DNA of 64,000 nucleotides, from positions 58,266,522 through 58,330,521 of the forward strand of contig CM070620.1 of assembly GCA_036346255.1 (NCBI GenBank), in the 5' to 3' direction. The stretch's first letter is position 1. Every line of letters starts with the position of its first letter. The translations under genes and the position numbers were made by a program. The notes under the pieces are model-generated. The model did not search any database. It was not told where the DNA came from and saw nothing but the letters and a program-made list of their open reading frames with translations. Origin of the DNA: Ampelocalamus luodianensis (Eukaryota > Streptophyta > Magnoliopsida > Poales > Poaceae). Shown here piece by piece: positions 22,868 to 34,151 of the stretch.

Positions 22868-23691
22868 ATCGGGAGAACAAGCACTTTGGTGTCGGCGTCA
22901 ATCGCCTTTTGAGTTCTTGAAAACTCAAATCACAAGCAGATGACCACACGAATTTCTTTTCTTTCTTGGGCAATTCGGTCATGGGCTTAGCAATTTTGGA
23001 GAAGTTCTCGATAAAGCGGCGGTAGTAGCCCGCTAAACCAAGGAAACTCCTCACATCGGTGACTGACATGGGCTGCCCCCAAGATAGAACATCGCTGACC
23101 TTGCTAGGATCTACTGCGACACCACCTGCTGAAAGAACATGGCCCAAGAATGTCACTTCCTTCAACCAGAACTCGCACTTGCTGAACTTGGCATACAGCT
23201 GGTGCTCACGCAGCTTTCCCAATACAATCTGCAGATGCTCAGCATGCTCTTCTTCACTCCTGGAGTAGATAAGAATGTCGTCAATGAAAACCACAACAAA
23301 CTTATCCAAATACTCCATGAACACCGAGTTCATAAGATTCATGAACAAAACTGGAGCATTGGTCAAACCGAAAGACATGACGGTGTACTCGTAAAGGCCA
23401 TAACGAGTAGTGAAAGCCGTCTTTGGAATATCCTCAGCCCGGATCCGGACTTGATGGTACCCCAGTCTCAAGTCAATCTTGGAGAACACACAAGCCCCAG
23501 TCAACTGGTCAAAGAGATCATCAATACGAGGCAAAGGATATTTGTTTTTCACCGTCACTTCATTCAGCGGACGGTAATCAACACACATACGCAGGGTCTT
23601 GTCCTTCTTCTTCACAAAAATAACCGGACAACCCCAAGGAGATGAGCTAGGACGGATGAAACCTTTTGCTTGAAGCTCACCCAACTGCTTC
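22860..23691 (-). CDS. Element C reverse transcriptase, main part, 5' end cut by LARD D
   Basis: About 277 codons of continuous polymerase: KQLGELQAKGFIRPSSSPWG, RMCVDYRPLNEVTVKNKYPLP, FSKIDLRLGYHQVRI (catalytic Asp), TAFTTRYGLYEYTVMSFGL and VVVFIDDILIYS with the catalytic Asp pair. The connector FLGLAGYYRRFIENFSKIAKP follows, then KKEKKFVWS. The first codons in this open frame (before KQLGEL) come from D's LTR. The missing N-terminal piece is at 32503-32647. Palm motifs are all intact; apart from D the domain would read through. Confidence 0.94.
23687..23691. repeat. Probable target-site duplication of LARD D, left copy (GCTTC)
   Basis: GCTTC precedes TGTAATACC. After the right LTR only CTTC (32500-32503) is clear; a CAG-type miscall at the junction may hide the fifth base. 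Confidence 0.6.
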
Positions 23692-23991
23692 TGTAATACC
23701 CCGAATATCAATTTGAGAGAATGTATTATTCGGGGGAGAGAAATTTATTCAATTTTCGAGTGCAATATAGTTTAGAGAGAGATTTCTCCTAACAAGGAAA
23801 GTATCCGTCAGCGATTATGTAATATCCTGTTTAACATTAGAGAATTAATTGAAATGAGAAAGGTATTTAACAGGAATTAAAAAGAGAAATCAGATTTTTA
23901 GAGGAGAATTAATCTTGACTTTCGCCCACGTTGTTTGGCCCAAGTAGGAAGTTGGTTTAAGAAGGGGCCAACCAAAATCCTAGGTCTTTTT

Positions 23992-24012
23992 ACTGTAGCA
24001 CGCAGCTACAGT
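23992..24012 (+). other. Hairpin ACTGTAGC/GCTACAGT in LARD LTR
   Basis: 8-bp perfect arms with a 5-base loop (ACGCA). The 3' LTR has the same arms with loop ATGCA (30521-30541); H has one mismatch (61012-61032). It lies directly before a GC-rich stretch and may mark the transcription start area. Confidence 0.65.
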
Positions 24013-25629
24013 ACCGCGCCGCCACTGTAGCAACCGTCCTCCCCCCTGCTGCCTCGCCCTCCATGTCGCCCCCTTTGCTGCTCCTTGCTACCGGCCATCG
24101 GGAGGTAGAAGAAGGGAGAGAAAGGAGGAGGAGGAAGATCGTCTTCTCCAACGTTCTTCCGCCTACATCCTGGTTGCTGCAAGGGTAACGAATGCCGGGC
24201 CTCATCGTTTGATTAGTGGTAGATGTGTTTTGGTTCATTTTTTATTAGATCGCATTGCTGCGAGTAGAAACTTAAATCTGTCCAGAAGGTTGCGTGGACT
24301 GTTGCGGGGTCTTAGAGGCCGAATTTGAGTTGTCCATCTCCTAGAGTTCTGTAGGTCTGGTTCTTATCTTTCAGTAGCCACGAAGATCACTCAATTCCGA
24401 GGTTTGAGTCAAAAGTTATGATCGTTTTAGTATCTGCTGCCAGAAATCTGACGAGAATAATCTGTCGGGTTATTTCCTAAAATATGAAAGGGAAATTGGT
24501 GGAATCTGAAAGTTCACACAACTAGGTTATTGTAGATAATTCGATAACCTTTTCAGATTGATAAAGAACGATCAATTCGGAGTTACCTATTAAAAGTTAT
24601 GGTCATTTTAGTTTTGCTGTTCGAATGTGTAGGCAGTTTCTGTACTGAAAGTTCAAACAATGGTTAGCCTATTATTTTGGCCGAATTGGATTATCGTGTC
24701 AACTAGAGTATTGTAGATTAGTCAGTTAATAATCTACAGAAATTGGGTTTACCTCTTTTCGACTTCCAGTTCATGAGTTATGTCAATTACCGTGCTGCTG
24801 TCCAGAAAGCGGTATATGGCAGGAAACGTTGTTTTCAGTTTCAGCTTTGAAAACTCGACTTGGACATCGGGAAGCGGTGTAGAACGCCGATTAGTAGCGC
24901 TGGGTATATTATGTCCTTATTGAAATTATTTTACTTGTTTAGGAGGTGAAGCCTCGGGTTTAGGAGTATCATCTTTGCCGCTAACGCGTCGCATCGTGGA
25001 AGGCAAGTAATTGTAGTGATGTTACTACCGTTTAATTGGTTGTTCTTACTACTTGCAATCTATATGATTCTCGTATTTTGAAGTATTATGCCATGGTTGG
25101 TTGACTTACAAATGAGGTGATAACAGCAATTAATAATTGAATGTTTTACTTTGGATATCTTGCGTGTAGTCATGAGGTGGTTGCTTTAGATGCGAATGTG
25201 GATCATGGATATATTTTCCATAGTGACTATGTGGTAGTAGTATAAGTTGATCTTGTTGGTGCCCTTATGAAGATGACACTTATGTGGTTTATGAGTATCA
25301 TATTATTCATAACATATCATGACATTGCATTGTGGATGTCGCGCTTATGGCGCGGCCGTGCAGTCTGACATCGTACATTGCCGTAGTACGATACACACTC
25401 TTACCTTGATGGGTAAGAGTGCAGTGGAGCATGGCATGCATTTGCATTAAAATTGTGGATGGAGGAAATGCATACTTATGCCAATGTTTGAAATCTTATG
25501 ACGCATGACTCATGTTAGTCCATGTGGTTTATTGAATGAGAAAGTGGAATGTGGTTGCGGTCATGAAATAATATAAATTGTGATGTAGCTTGCTTGTTAT
25601 TTGAATAACCTGTTAATCAATTTACTTGC

Positions 25630-25644
25630 TGAGATTTTTTCTCA
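25630..25644 (+). other. LTR stem-loop TGAGA/TCTCA (LARD D)
   Basis: 5-bp arms around TTTTT, preceded by ACTTGC and followed by CCC. It occupies the same context as the GAGTAC stem of the gypsy LTRs with wholly different arm sequence. Confidence 0.6.
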
Positions 25645-25972
25645 CCCTTGTTGTTTCTTTCCCCCTTTCAGGTGATTCTTAAGCATTCTGGGATGGGTAG
25701 AGCGGCACCACAATTATGCACTCAATTCATAGTTTTATCTTTGTAATAAAGTTGAGAGGAAACTAGCCTAATGACTAGCTATTCATGAGTGTTCTTTTCA
25801 TTTATTAATGATGAATTTGTGGACTACTCTTGGATTAAATTGCTAGTAGTTGATTTAATTTATTGAACTCTATCCGTTATTATTGTGTCCATTAGTTGTT
25901 TTTGCTACCTTATGTTCATTTGTAGAGTGGTTAGTGGCATTCGAGGGTAATGTGGGTCTGAGGTGTTCTGAT

Positions 25973-25983
25973 TGGTATCGAGC
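25973..25983 (+). other. Primer-binding site of LARD D
   Basis: TGGTATCGAGC directly after the 5' LTR. The canonical Met-tRNA site has CAGAGC where this reads CGAGC. Confidence 0.85.
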
Positions 25984-28900
25984 GGGCTTTAGGTCCATGG
26001 TTAATAGAAATATGTTAAAATGACATAATTGTGCACTGATAGGTGGGATGGGTAATTTGTTGCTTCCGCATTTCTATTACTATGTTTCATTCGTTGAGCA
26101 ATTGTTGAATTGTACGTACTATCTTTCTTGTTGTTAATCTATGATATGATGTGATATCTTATATCTATGAATTTATTCTATAATCGTCATGAGATGATCC
26201 ATCCTATATTTTAATAACTGAATACTTTGGTTATGCGCGTTGATTACGGATGATAAGAAGTAGAGGTCGTGGTTGTTACTCTGGGATTCACCAAGTTACA
26301 CCACTGTTTGCGGTATGTGGTTAGGGGAGTAGTAACCTCGAGTACCAGGGTTTCAGGTGTTAAGCGTGAGTTGCTTTAGAAAGTTGTTCTCTTCCTTGAT
26401 TTCTGAATTTAGCAATATTTATTCTGTGGTGGTTGATGATATTCTTCTAGGTTCATCATTCACGATTGTTGATGGCTTTCAATGGATCTCTAATGTTTCT
26501 TTGAATCAATTATTGCTTTTCGACTGTTGAGTTGCTTTTACTGTTTGTGATCGTTGTCAATTGGCAAGATTGAGGTTTCCATGGTTGTTCCTTCTTTCTC
26601 ATTGGAATAGAATGACTCATTTATTCGTTTGATATTTTGGGTAATGAAAGTTTTCTGTTGCCAGTTCGTTAACATGTGAAAGCTTTGGTTTTATGTATTT
26701 CTTTTGGATTATTTCGAGTGATGAAGTTAATGCCATTTTTTTCTAAAAAGAGTTAAAATCCTTTTGTGAAGTCCTGTTATGTTTAAGTGAGAGGTGTTAA
26801 ACATAGAAATTCGTTGTTAAGGTTTGAGTTACCAAGTCGGATCAGAGCGTGGTGCATGGTTATTCTTAACTAGAATCCATAAAAGGAAAATTGATTAAAT
26901 TGAAATATCATTGTATTTGGTATATGATGAACGTTAGATAAGAGTTGTCCACCTCTGTTCAGAACCTATTGATGTTAAGAAGTGTGGGAATGTTGATGAA
27001 CCGGTTTGACCTTTACGATCGAGTAATCTACTAAATTTATTAGATGAGTTGGAATCTGATTCCTCCTTTGGTTATTCTAACCGCTAGTGATGGTTAAGTT
27101 AAAGATGCATTCGAATGTTGCCTTGGTAAATATTAATCTTGAATCCATTCTGATAACTGTTGTTGAGTTTGCAATTAGAGGTAGGATCATGATTGTGCCC
27201 TTACAGCTTATAGTGTGTGCTATTTTGGCGTTGAGCGTTGGTAAGAGTTAAATGGATGAAGTGTGATAAGATATTAATGTTGGTGTACTTTTGTTATTTG
27301 GACAAGTTCTAGTATCATCTTGTTGAAAGAGTTTTGTCTCAACCTTTTGGCTTATGTTCTTTCGGGAAGTCTTAGGATGGAGTAGCAATGTTTGATGATT
27401 CTTGGTAAGAGTATATGATTTCGATGCGGCAATTGTCGAGAATGTGTGAGTGATGTTGATTCACTTATAGAGAAAATAATTTGATTGCCTCTCATGTTAT
27501 TGAGTAAATGAAAATATTCCATGTTTTATGCGTTCGCAATCTTTTGGAGTTCATGATTTTGTAGTAGCTGAAATTGGGTTGAACATAGTGACGTGTTGGA
27601 AAGTTCAATTGGTTCAAAAGTGGTTCATGTGATTTGGTCTAAATGTTCCTCTTGTCTTTGATGTTACAAGGTGACGTTGTAACAAAAGAAAATTGGTTTC
27701 CTTGATGAGGAAAAAGTGTAATAGTAGTATTTGAGGTTGGGGCAAGCTTTGTAATGCACCACTCAATTGAGGTGTGTATGACCTTTCTTTTCGTTGCATG
27801 TGGGTTCCTCAAGTTTTTTTTAAAAGCAATGTTTTGTTCTTATGGGTGAGGTTTGAAATTATCGCTTGTGGGATTTGTACCCTTCTGTTGACTTCCTTAT
27901 ATCTTCCTAGTTCATTGCTTAATTTACTACTTTCCTTGGTCCTATGCTTATTGTGAGTGGTATACGTTATTGTTTGTCTTTGGGAATCGTTTTCAATTGT
28001 CTTCTCTGTTGAGAAAGAATAATGGATTTGTTTCACAAAACCTTTCAGAGTGTATAATGGCGGATGGTTGGTGGTGATCAACTAAGTGACTTGTGAGACT
28101 TTGGAAGTCAAGTTGATTGAGACGCATTGAGTGATAAGTTGATTTCTTGGAGTAATCCTTGGAGAGGGTTTGACTTAAATAGAAGTTTGGTCTTTGGGGC
28201 CAAACTATTGGCATTAGTGCAAATACTAGAACCTATAGTGGTTGTGGTTCAAGATCTTTCGTTCATGTCAAGTGGAACTTTAGAAATTGTTTGCAAGTAT
28301 GGAAAATATTGGTCAATTCATGAGAGTGCCATGATTGGGTACCTTATATGGTTGTGTAAAAGAATTGTGTTGGTGTAGTTCAATGAGAGTAGAATTGTGA
28401 GAACTCTAGTCGTTACAACAACTTTGGAGATGGTAGGAAATGTTGAGTTAATGTCGGTATGACTTGGTTTCAATGAGTAACATTCTTGAAGTTAGAATCT
28501 TTCAAAGGAATGTGTGGCAAGTAAAACTGAATAGTGAGTACGACCAAGTAGAACCTATGGTATGGTGTAATTCAGAACCTTAGTTCATGTTAAAATATTG
28601 GGGATTATCGAAGGTATGGAAACCTTGATCAATTTTATTGAGTAACGCAATTGGAAAGTATTGCGATAATGCGTGGGTGATTCTGATGATGTCAATTAGA
28701 GAGTATGTTAGATTTGTGGGGATGTTAGAGAATTAATCCGATAATTTCACTATCTCATTATAAGAGAAATTCATTGTAGAGGTCTTGGAGGTTAAATTTG
28801 GGTGTGCATTGTTTTATGCTAAACTTTTGTCGCCCAATGATTTTGTGTAGAGAAATTAGATAATGACGTTTCCTAAGCGGTGGAATGATCATTGATAGAA

Positions 28901-30215
28901 CTTTTACGATGTGGTACATGAGCGTGTGTCTTGAGGATTTTGAGTTGTTATTCTTGAAAGTTGGAGGTGATGTGATTGCGTGGGATCCATTTTTTTGTGG
29001 TGTTTTGGGTGCCTCCCATCAAATTAATTTCATTAGTAGAAGAAATTATCTAGAGTGTTTGGTGGGACCAATAGAACTTCTCCACAAAGGTGTGGGACGA
29101 TGTATTTCGGTTGGAGCATAACTTGAGGATGTTAACTTAAGAGGTTGATCTCGTGTGGTATGCGGTGAATCGAATTCCAAGGTTTGAGAGAAATTTTATT
29201 CCTAAAAGGGAAAATTGAGAAACAAGGATGTTTTCTTGATGTGAAGCGTTTTCTTTCTCGCTTGAGCTTGTGTTGTTGGTGATCTCTTCCGCAATTTGGA
29301 GTTGGTCTTGTGTTAGCATGCTTGATTCTTTCCAATTCGGACAAACCAAAATAAGTATTTGGTGGGCATTGAGTGATTTCTCCTTTGGTTTTCGTGGTAT
29401 TCAATCGTAAAGTGCCTATTTAGAAAGTGGGATTGTTTTCGTGATGAATTGTCCAATTTGGGGTTTTACCCTTTTGGTGGAGAGTTAGTATTGCGTGGAT
29501 ATGATGAGAACTCTCTATTTACAGTTGGATTCTCTTTGTGAATCAGTGGTTTAAGAACCGATTCATTGTGCATTCTTGTTTAAAGGGGGTGGCCCTTGTT
29601 AGATGAAGAGTTTGATTTTGAGCATCAACCTTCGCTGCACGAGCGCGTGCGGGACAGGGACGTGGGCATATGGTGCATGGCGCGTGTGGTCCCGAAGTAG
29701 TCATGTGGCATAGCATATGCACCGGCACTGGACACACGGACATGTACCGAGGGGTGGTTCTAGGCATTTGTTGTGTGTTTTCGTACCAAAGGGGAGTTTG
29801 GTCTAGATACGTTGGTTCGTTTTGATAGATGGAGAAATTAGGAAGTTGGCGTATCTCTTTGACCGTCTCGGGTCCGTACGTGACGTACGCAACGTCTGGT
29901 GTGTTCTGTTGCTAAGTGGTAGCTGAGCGATTTAAAGCTTGGGATTTCATTAAAGACGTTGACCATCGAGTAAGGTCTTACCCTCGATCCTCCTCTGATG
30001 AGTGTACCTGGAAAGGTTGGGTTGAGTGATAGGACAAATGTCATTGTACGTCTTTGTGTTGTGGTCTCGCTAGTCAGAGAGAGGCCACTTGGGAGTTGGA
30101 GTTTCGTATGCTGTGGCGTTATCCGGATTTGTTCACTTGGACACGTGGTTACCGTTGATAGTTCTCAATTGTGGTTGTTCTTTCGTAGTGTTGTGTGAGG
30201 ATTCGGGTGAATCTG
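25984..30215 (+). other. Internal region of LARD D, no retroviral genes
   Basis: 4.2 kb, AT-rich to about 29540 and more GC-rich from there to 30200. All frames were scanned: no Gag knuckle, D-S-G, FIDD/YVDD or integrase motif. The longest frames are short (78-90 codons). One frame, 28127-28378 (83 codons), is identical in H, but H is a close relative so this is weak evidence. A 15-bp near-palindrome of CGTACGT, G and ACGTACG lies at 29875-29889. The conserved internal sequence is probably structural or packaging RNA. Confidence 0.75.
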
Positions 30216-30229
30216 TTTAAGGGGTAGAA
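30216..30229 (+). other. Polypurine tract of LARD D
   Basis: TTTAAGGGGTAGAA immediately before the 3' LTR start TGTAATACCC. A weaker stem (GATTC, GGGT, GAATC) precedes it at about 30200-30213, in the position of the PPT stem-loops of B and C. Confidence 0.82.
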
Positions 30230-32499
30230 TGTAATACCCGAATATCAATTTGAGAGAATGTATTATTCGGGAGAGAAATTTATTCAATTTTCGAGTGCAA
30301 TATAGTTTAGAGAGATTTCTCCTAACAAGGAAAGTATCCGTCATGATTATGTAATATCTGTTTAACATTAGAGAATTAATTGAAATGAGAAAGGTATTTA
30401 ACAGAATTAAAAGAGAAATCAGATTTTTAGAGGAGAATTAATCTTGGGCTTTGCCCACGTTGTTTGGCCCAAGTAGGAAGTTGGTTTAAGAAGGGGCCAA
30501 CCAAAATCCTAGGTCTTTTTACTGTAGCATGCAGCTACAGTACCGCGCCGCCACTGTCGCAACCCTCCTCCCCCCTGCTGCCTCGCCCTCCATGTCGCCC
30601 CCTTTGCTGCTCCTTGCTACCGGCCATCGGGAGGTAGAAGAAGGGAGAGAAAGGAGGAGGAGGAAGATCGTCTTCTCCAACGTTCTTCCGCCTACATCCT
30701 GGTTGCTGCAAGGGTAACGAATGCCGGGCCTCATCGTTTGATTAGTGGTAGATGTGTTTTGGTTCATTTTTTATTAGATCGCATTGCTGCGAGTAGAAAC
30801 TTAAATCTGTCCAGAAGGTTGCGTGGACTGTTGCGGGGTCTTAGAGGCCGAATTTGAGTTGTCCATCTCCTAGAGTTCTGTAGGTCTGGTTTTCATCTTT
30901 CAGTAGCCACGAATATCACTCAATTCGGAGGTCTGAGTCAAAAGTTATGATCGTTTTAGTATCTGCTGCCAGAAATCTGACGAGAATAATCTGTCTGGTT
31001 ATTTCCTAAAATATGAAAGAGAAATTGGTAGAATCTGAAAGTTCACACAACTAGGTTATTGTAGATAATTCGATAACCTTTTCAGATTGATAAAGAACGA
31101 TCAATTCGGAGTTACCTATTAAAAGTTATGGTCATTTTAGTTTTGCTGTTCGAATGTGTAGGCAGTTTCTGTACTGAAAGTTCAAACAATGGTTAGCCTA
31201 TTATTTTGGCCGAATTGGATTATCGTGTCAACTAGAGTATTGTAGATTAGTCAGTTAAGAATCTACAGAAATTGGGTTTACCTCTTTTCAACTTCCAGTT
31301 CATGAGTTATGTCAATTACCGTGCTGCTGTCCAGAAACGGTATATGGCAGGAAACGTTGTTTTTCAGTTTCAGCTTTGAAAACTCGACTTGAGACATCAG
31401 GGAAGCGGTGTAGAACGCCGATTAGTAGCGCTGGGTATATTATGTCCTTATTGAAATTATTTTACTTGTTTAGGAGGTGAAGCCTCGGGTTTAGGAGTAT
31501 CATCTTTGCCGGCTAACGCGTCGCATCGTGGAAAGCAAGTAATTGTAGCAGTGTTACTACCGTTTAATTGGTTGTTCTTTCTACTTGCAATCTATATGAT
31601 TCTCATATTTTGAAGTATTATGCCATGGTTGGTTGACTTACAAATGAGGTGATAACAGCAATTAATAATTGAATGTTTTACTTTGGATATCTTGCGTGTA
31701 GTCATGAGGTGGTTGCTTTAGATGCCGAATGTGGATCATGGATATATTTTCCATAGTGACTATGTGGTAGTAGTATAAGTTGATCTTGTTGGTGCCCTTA
31801 TGAAGATGACACTTATGTGGTTTATGAGTATCATATTATTCATAACATATCATGACATTGCATTGTGGATGTCGCCGCTTATGGCGCGATCAGACGGTCT
31901 GACATCGTACATTGCCGTAGTACGATGCACACTCTTACCTTGATGGGTAAGAGTGTAGTGGAGCATGGCATGCATTTGCATTAAAATTGTGGATGGAGGA
32001 AATGCATACTTATGACAATGTTTGAAATCTTATGACGCCGGACTTATGTTAGTCCATGTGGTTTATTGAATGAGAAAGTGGAATGTGGTTGCGGTCATGC
32101 AATAATATAAATTGTGATGTAGCTTGCTTGTTATTTGAATAACTGTTAATCAATTTACTTGCTGAGATTTTTCTCACCCTTGTTGTTTCTTTCCCCTTTC
32201 AGGTGATTCTTAAGCATTCTGGGATGGGTAGAGCGGCACCACAATTATGCACTCAATTCATAGTTTTATCTTTGTAATAAAGTTGAGAGGAAACTAGCCT
32301 AATGACTAGCTATTCATGAGTGTTCTTTTGATTTATTAATGATGAATTTGTGGACTACTCTTGGATTAAATTGCTAGTAGTTGATTTAATTTATTGAACT
32401 CTATCCGTTATTATTGTGTCCATTAGTTGTTTTGTACGCTTATGTTCATTTGTAGAGTGGTTAGTGGCATTCCAGGTAATGTGGGTCTGGGTGTTCTGA
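30230..32499 (+). repeat. LARD D 3' LTR (2270 bp)
   Basis: Direct repeat of 23692-25971. Hairpin at 30521-30541. Host element C resumes with CTTCTTCACTCC at 32500. Confidence 0.92.
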
Positions 32500-32647
32500 C
32501 TTCTTCACTCCTCCAACTCATTAGGAGGCATTCGATGCGTCGCCTTTGAAATTGGAGCGATGCAGGCAGCAACTCAATCACAAACTCCAAGTCTCGAATC
32601 GAGGCATACCAGCAAATCTTCGGGAAGACATCCACAAAGTTCTGCAT
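32500..32647 (-). pseudogene. Element C reverse transcriptase N-terminal piece
   Basis: Reads FVDVFPK, IRDLEFVIELLP and then, in another frame, the NELEE-type segment that in element E leads into KQLGELQAKGF. It thus supplies the part missing from the 22860-23691 block. LARD D separates the two. Frameshifted twice within 150 bases. Confidence 0.85.
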
Positions 32648-32649
32648 GT

Positions 32650-33060
32650 GGGCACATCACGAATCTCCATGGTGGCTTAGCTTCAAGGGCACAAAGATGT
32701 GGCCCTGCGGTGTGGTGAAATCCCAACTTGCTCTTTGAGGACTAGTGAGGAAGACCATCTTCCGGCACAATCGATTTGCCCCAAGTGTTGGGATAACCAA
32801 TCCATGCCAAGAATCACATCCAGCACGCGAATCAAGTAAGATGAGATTCGCCAAGAATTCCACTCCTTCAATATTAATAGGAACGCATGACATTCTTGAT
32901 CGGCTCATTTCCGCTCCCGAGAGCGAATAAGCAAGGGAATCCCCAAAGGAACAAAGTGAAGGTCACAATCAGAGAAAAGATCTCGAAATAAAGGAATGTG
33001 AAGCTCGAGTCAAATAAGGCTGCGCAGCAGACGATAACTAACAAGGAATTACCCAACACA
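32650..33060 (-). pseudogene. Element C aspartic protease
   Basis: CAALFDSSFTF at about 33030-32995 corresponds to the ALFDSGASHSF active site, with the bases after Ser reading GACTCGAGCTT (33001-33011 on the element strand). The second Gly codon is lost at a former CAG, exactly as in element B. Downstream, LDVILGMDWLSQHLGQIDC (about 32825-32765) and a DFTTPQGH-type segment follow. Frames change between the two motifs. It cleaves the polyprotein in an intact element. Confidence 0.88.
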
Positions 33061-34151
33061 ACGTCAGTGCCTCCCGAGCCTCCTCGGTAGAGATTTGGTT
33101 GACTCGACCACTCCCGACACCACGAGTCTTACGGATCACCTGCTGGTCGGTGTGTGACCATTCCCGCGTCCTCCATTAGGGCGGGGCTGCTCCAATCCTC
33201 GAGGGCAAGCGCTAGCATAGTGGCCCTTCTTGTTGCGCGGCGGTAACATCGGCGGTGGGTTGCGAGCGCAACTCGTTGGCCGGGTCGCAGTGCACGTGGT
33301 GAAACACGGCTGCGGGGACGAGCAATCGGCGCCGACGGCCTCGGCGGTGGTGAAGCAAAGCACGAGCCTCGTGCGGGCCCAACACGGGACGAGTGAGGCC
33401 GGCCTGTGCAGACCGATGGGCCTCCCACTTGCGCTTGCGGGACTCACCCAGCGCCTTCGCCTTGTGCTCGGCGATGATGGCCTTGTCAACCAAGGCCTGG
33501 AAGTCAGCAAAGTCCACAATAGATAGCTTGTCCTGCAGCTCCTCGGACAAACCATCCATGAACTTCTCCTGCTTAGCCTCATCAGAGGCCACCTCTCCCG
33601 GAGCATAACGAGCCAAGTGATTAAACTCGTAAAGATACTCCGAGACAGACTTGCGCCCCTGTTTAAGCGCAAGAAACTCCTTCTTCTTGAGCTTCATCAG
33701 GCCATCAGGTATGTTGGCCCGACGGAAAGCAGATCGAAACTCATCCCACGAGACAACGTGGCTGCGGCTGCATGGCGAAAGTTCTCCCACCAAGATAGTG
33801 CTGCACCCTCAGGCGATGGGATGCAAAGAGTGCCGCTCTCGCTCTCCGGCGGCGATATTGAGCTTCGCTCAACAAGACGCACCAATCATCGCGTCGAGTG
33901 GATCCTCGGATCGAGAAAGTAGGCGGCTGCGTACGGAGGAACTCCGCAAGCCCACCACGAGACTGGTGGCCACCACCTCCAGATCCTGAAGCAGCAGCGG
34001 GAGCGGAGGTGTTCCTCGCAATGACCTCTAAGATCCGGGTCTGGTCCATGCGATTCCGCTCGATCTGAGCCAGAACCTCAGCCATGGTCGGAGGAGGGGG
34101 AAGCTCCTCATCGGAACCAGCCGGCTGACTGATGCGGGTGGTTCTTGTCAT
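33061..34151 (-). pseudogene. Element C gag (capsid and zinc knuckle), frameshifted
   Basis: The start at 34151 (MTRTTRISQ) is chosen by comparison with B's MTGPTT; the open frame extends 9 codons further upstream without support. Motifs in order: ELPPPPTMAEVLAQIERN, a Gly-rich linker, EFLRTQPPTFS, then after a shift WDEFRSAFRRANIPDGLMKL, LKQGRKSVSEYLYEFNHLA, FMDGLSEELQDKLSIVDF and a basic region KRKWEAHRSAQ. The knuckle end KKGHYASACPRG is at about 33240-33205, in yet another frame. Very similar to element E gag. At least three shifts. Confidence 0.9.

Larger units (their letters stand above)
23692..25971 (+). repeat. LARD D 5' LTR (2280 bp)
   Basis: Starts TGTAATACCCC and matches 30230-32499 almost throughout. 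It includes the perfect hairpin 23992-24012, a C-rich tract just after it, a stem-loop TGAGA/TCTCA at 25630-25644, and a pyrimidine tract ending in CAG at 25651-25671 that resembles a splice acceptor. An 82-codon frame on the opposite strand (24238-23990) recurs in the other copies but is not supported as a gene. Confidence 0.92.
23692..32499 (+). mobile_element. LARD D: non-autonomous LTR retrotransposon, 8.8 kb
   Basis: Direct LTRs (23692-25971, 30230-32499), a primer site (25973-25983) and a polypurine tract (30216-30229) flank 4.2 kb without any gag, protease, polymerase or integrase motif in any frame. That fits the large retrotransposon derivative (LARD) class, mobilised in trans. It interrupts element C between the two halves of its reverse transcriptase. 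A second copy, H, is at 59055 onward in inverted orientation, and a fragment is at 57542-58172. The right end of both LTRs reads GTGTTCTGA rather than the GTGTTACA seen in H. Confidence 0.9.

Noticed and set aside
23990..24238. 82-codon frame on the - strand recurring in three LARD LTRs (also 30519-30767, 60785-61018)
   Set aside because: Recurrence is explained by LTR identity; it runs antisense over the GC-rich promoter-like block and has no recognisable domain.
29875..29889. CGTACGT-G-ACGTACG palindrome in LARD interior as a regulatory site
   Set aside because: Not preserved in H (near 61670-61687), although H may be affected by sequence error, so no functional claim is made.
33230..33526. 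98-codon + strand frame opposite C gag
   Set aside because: Shadow of gag on the - strand; no independent support.
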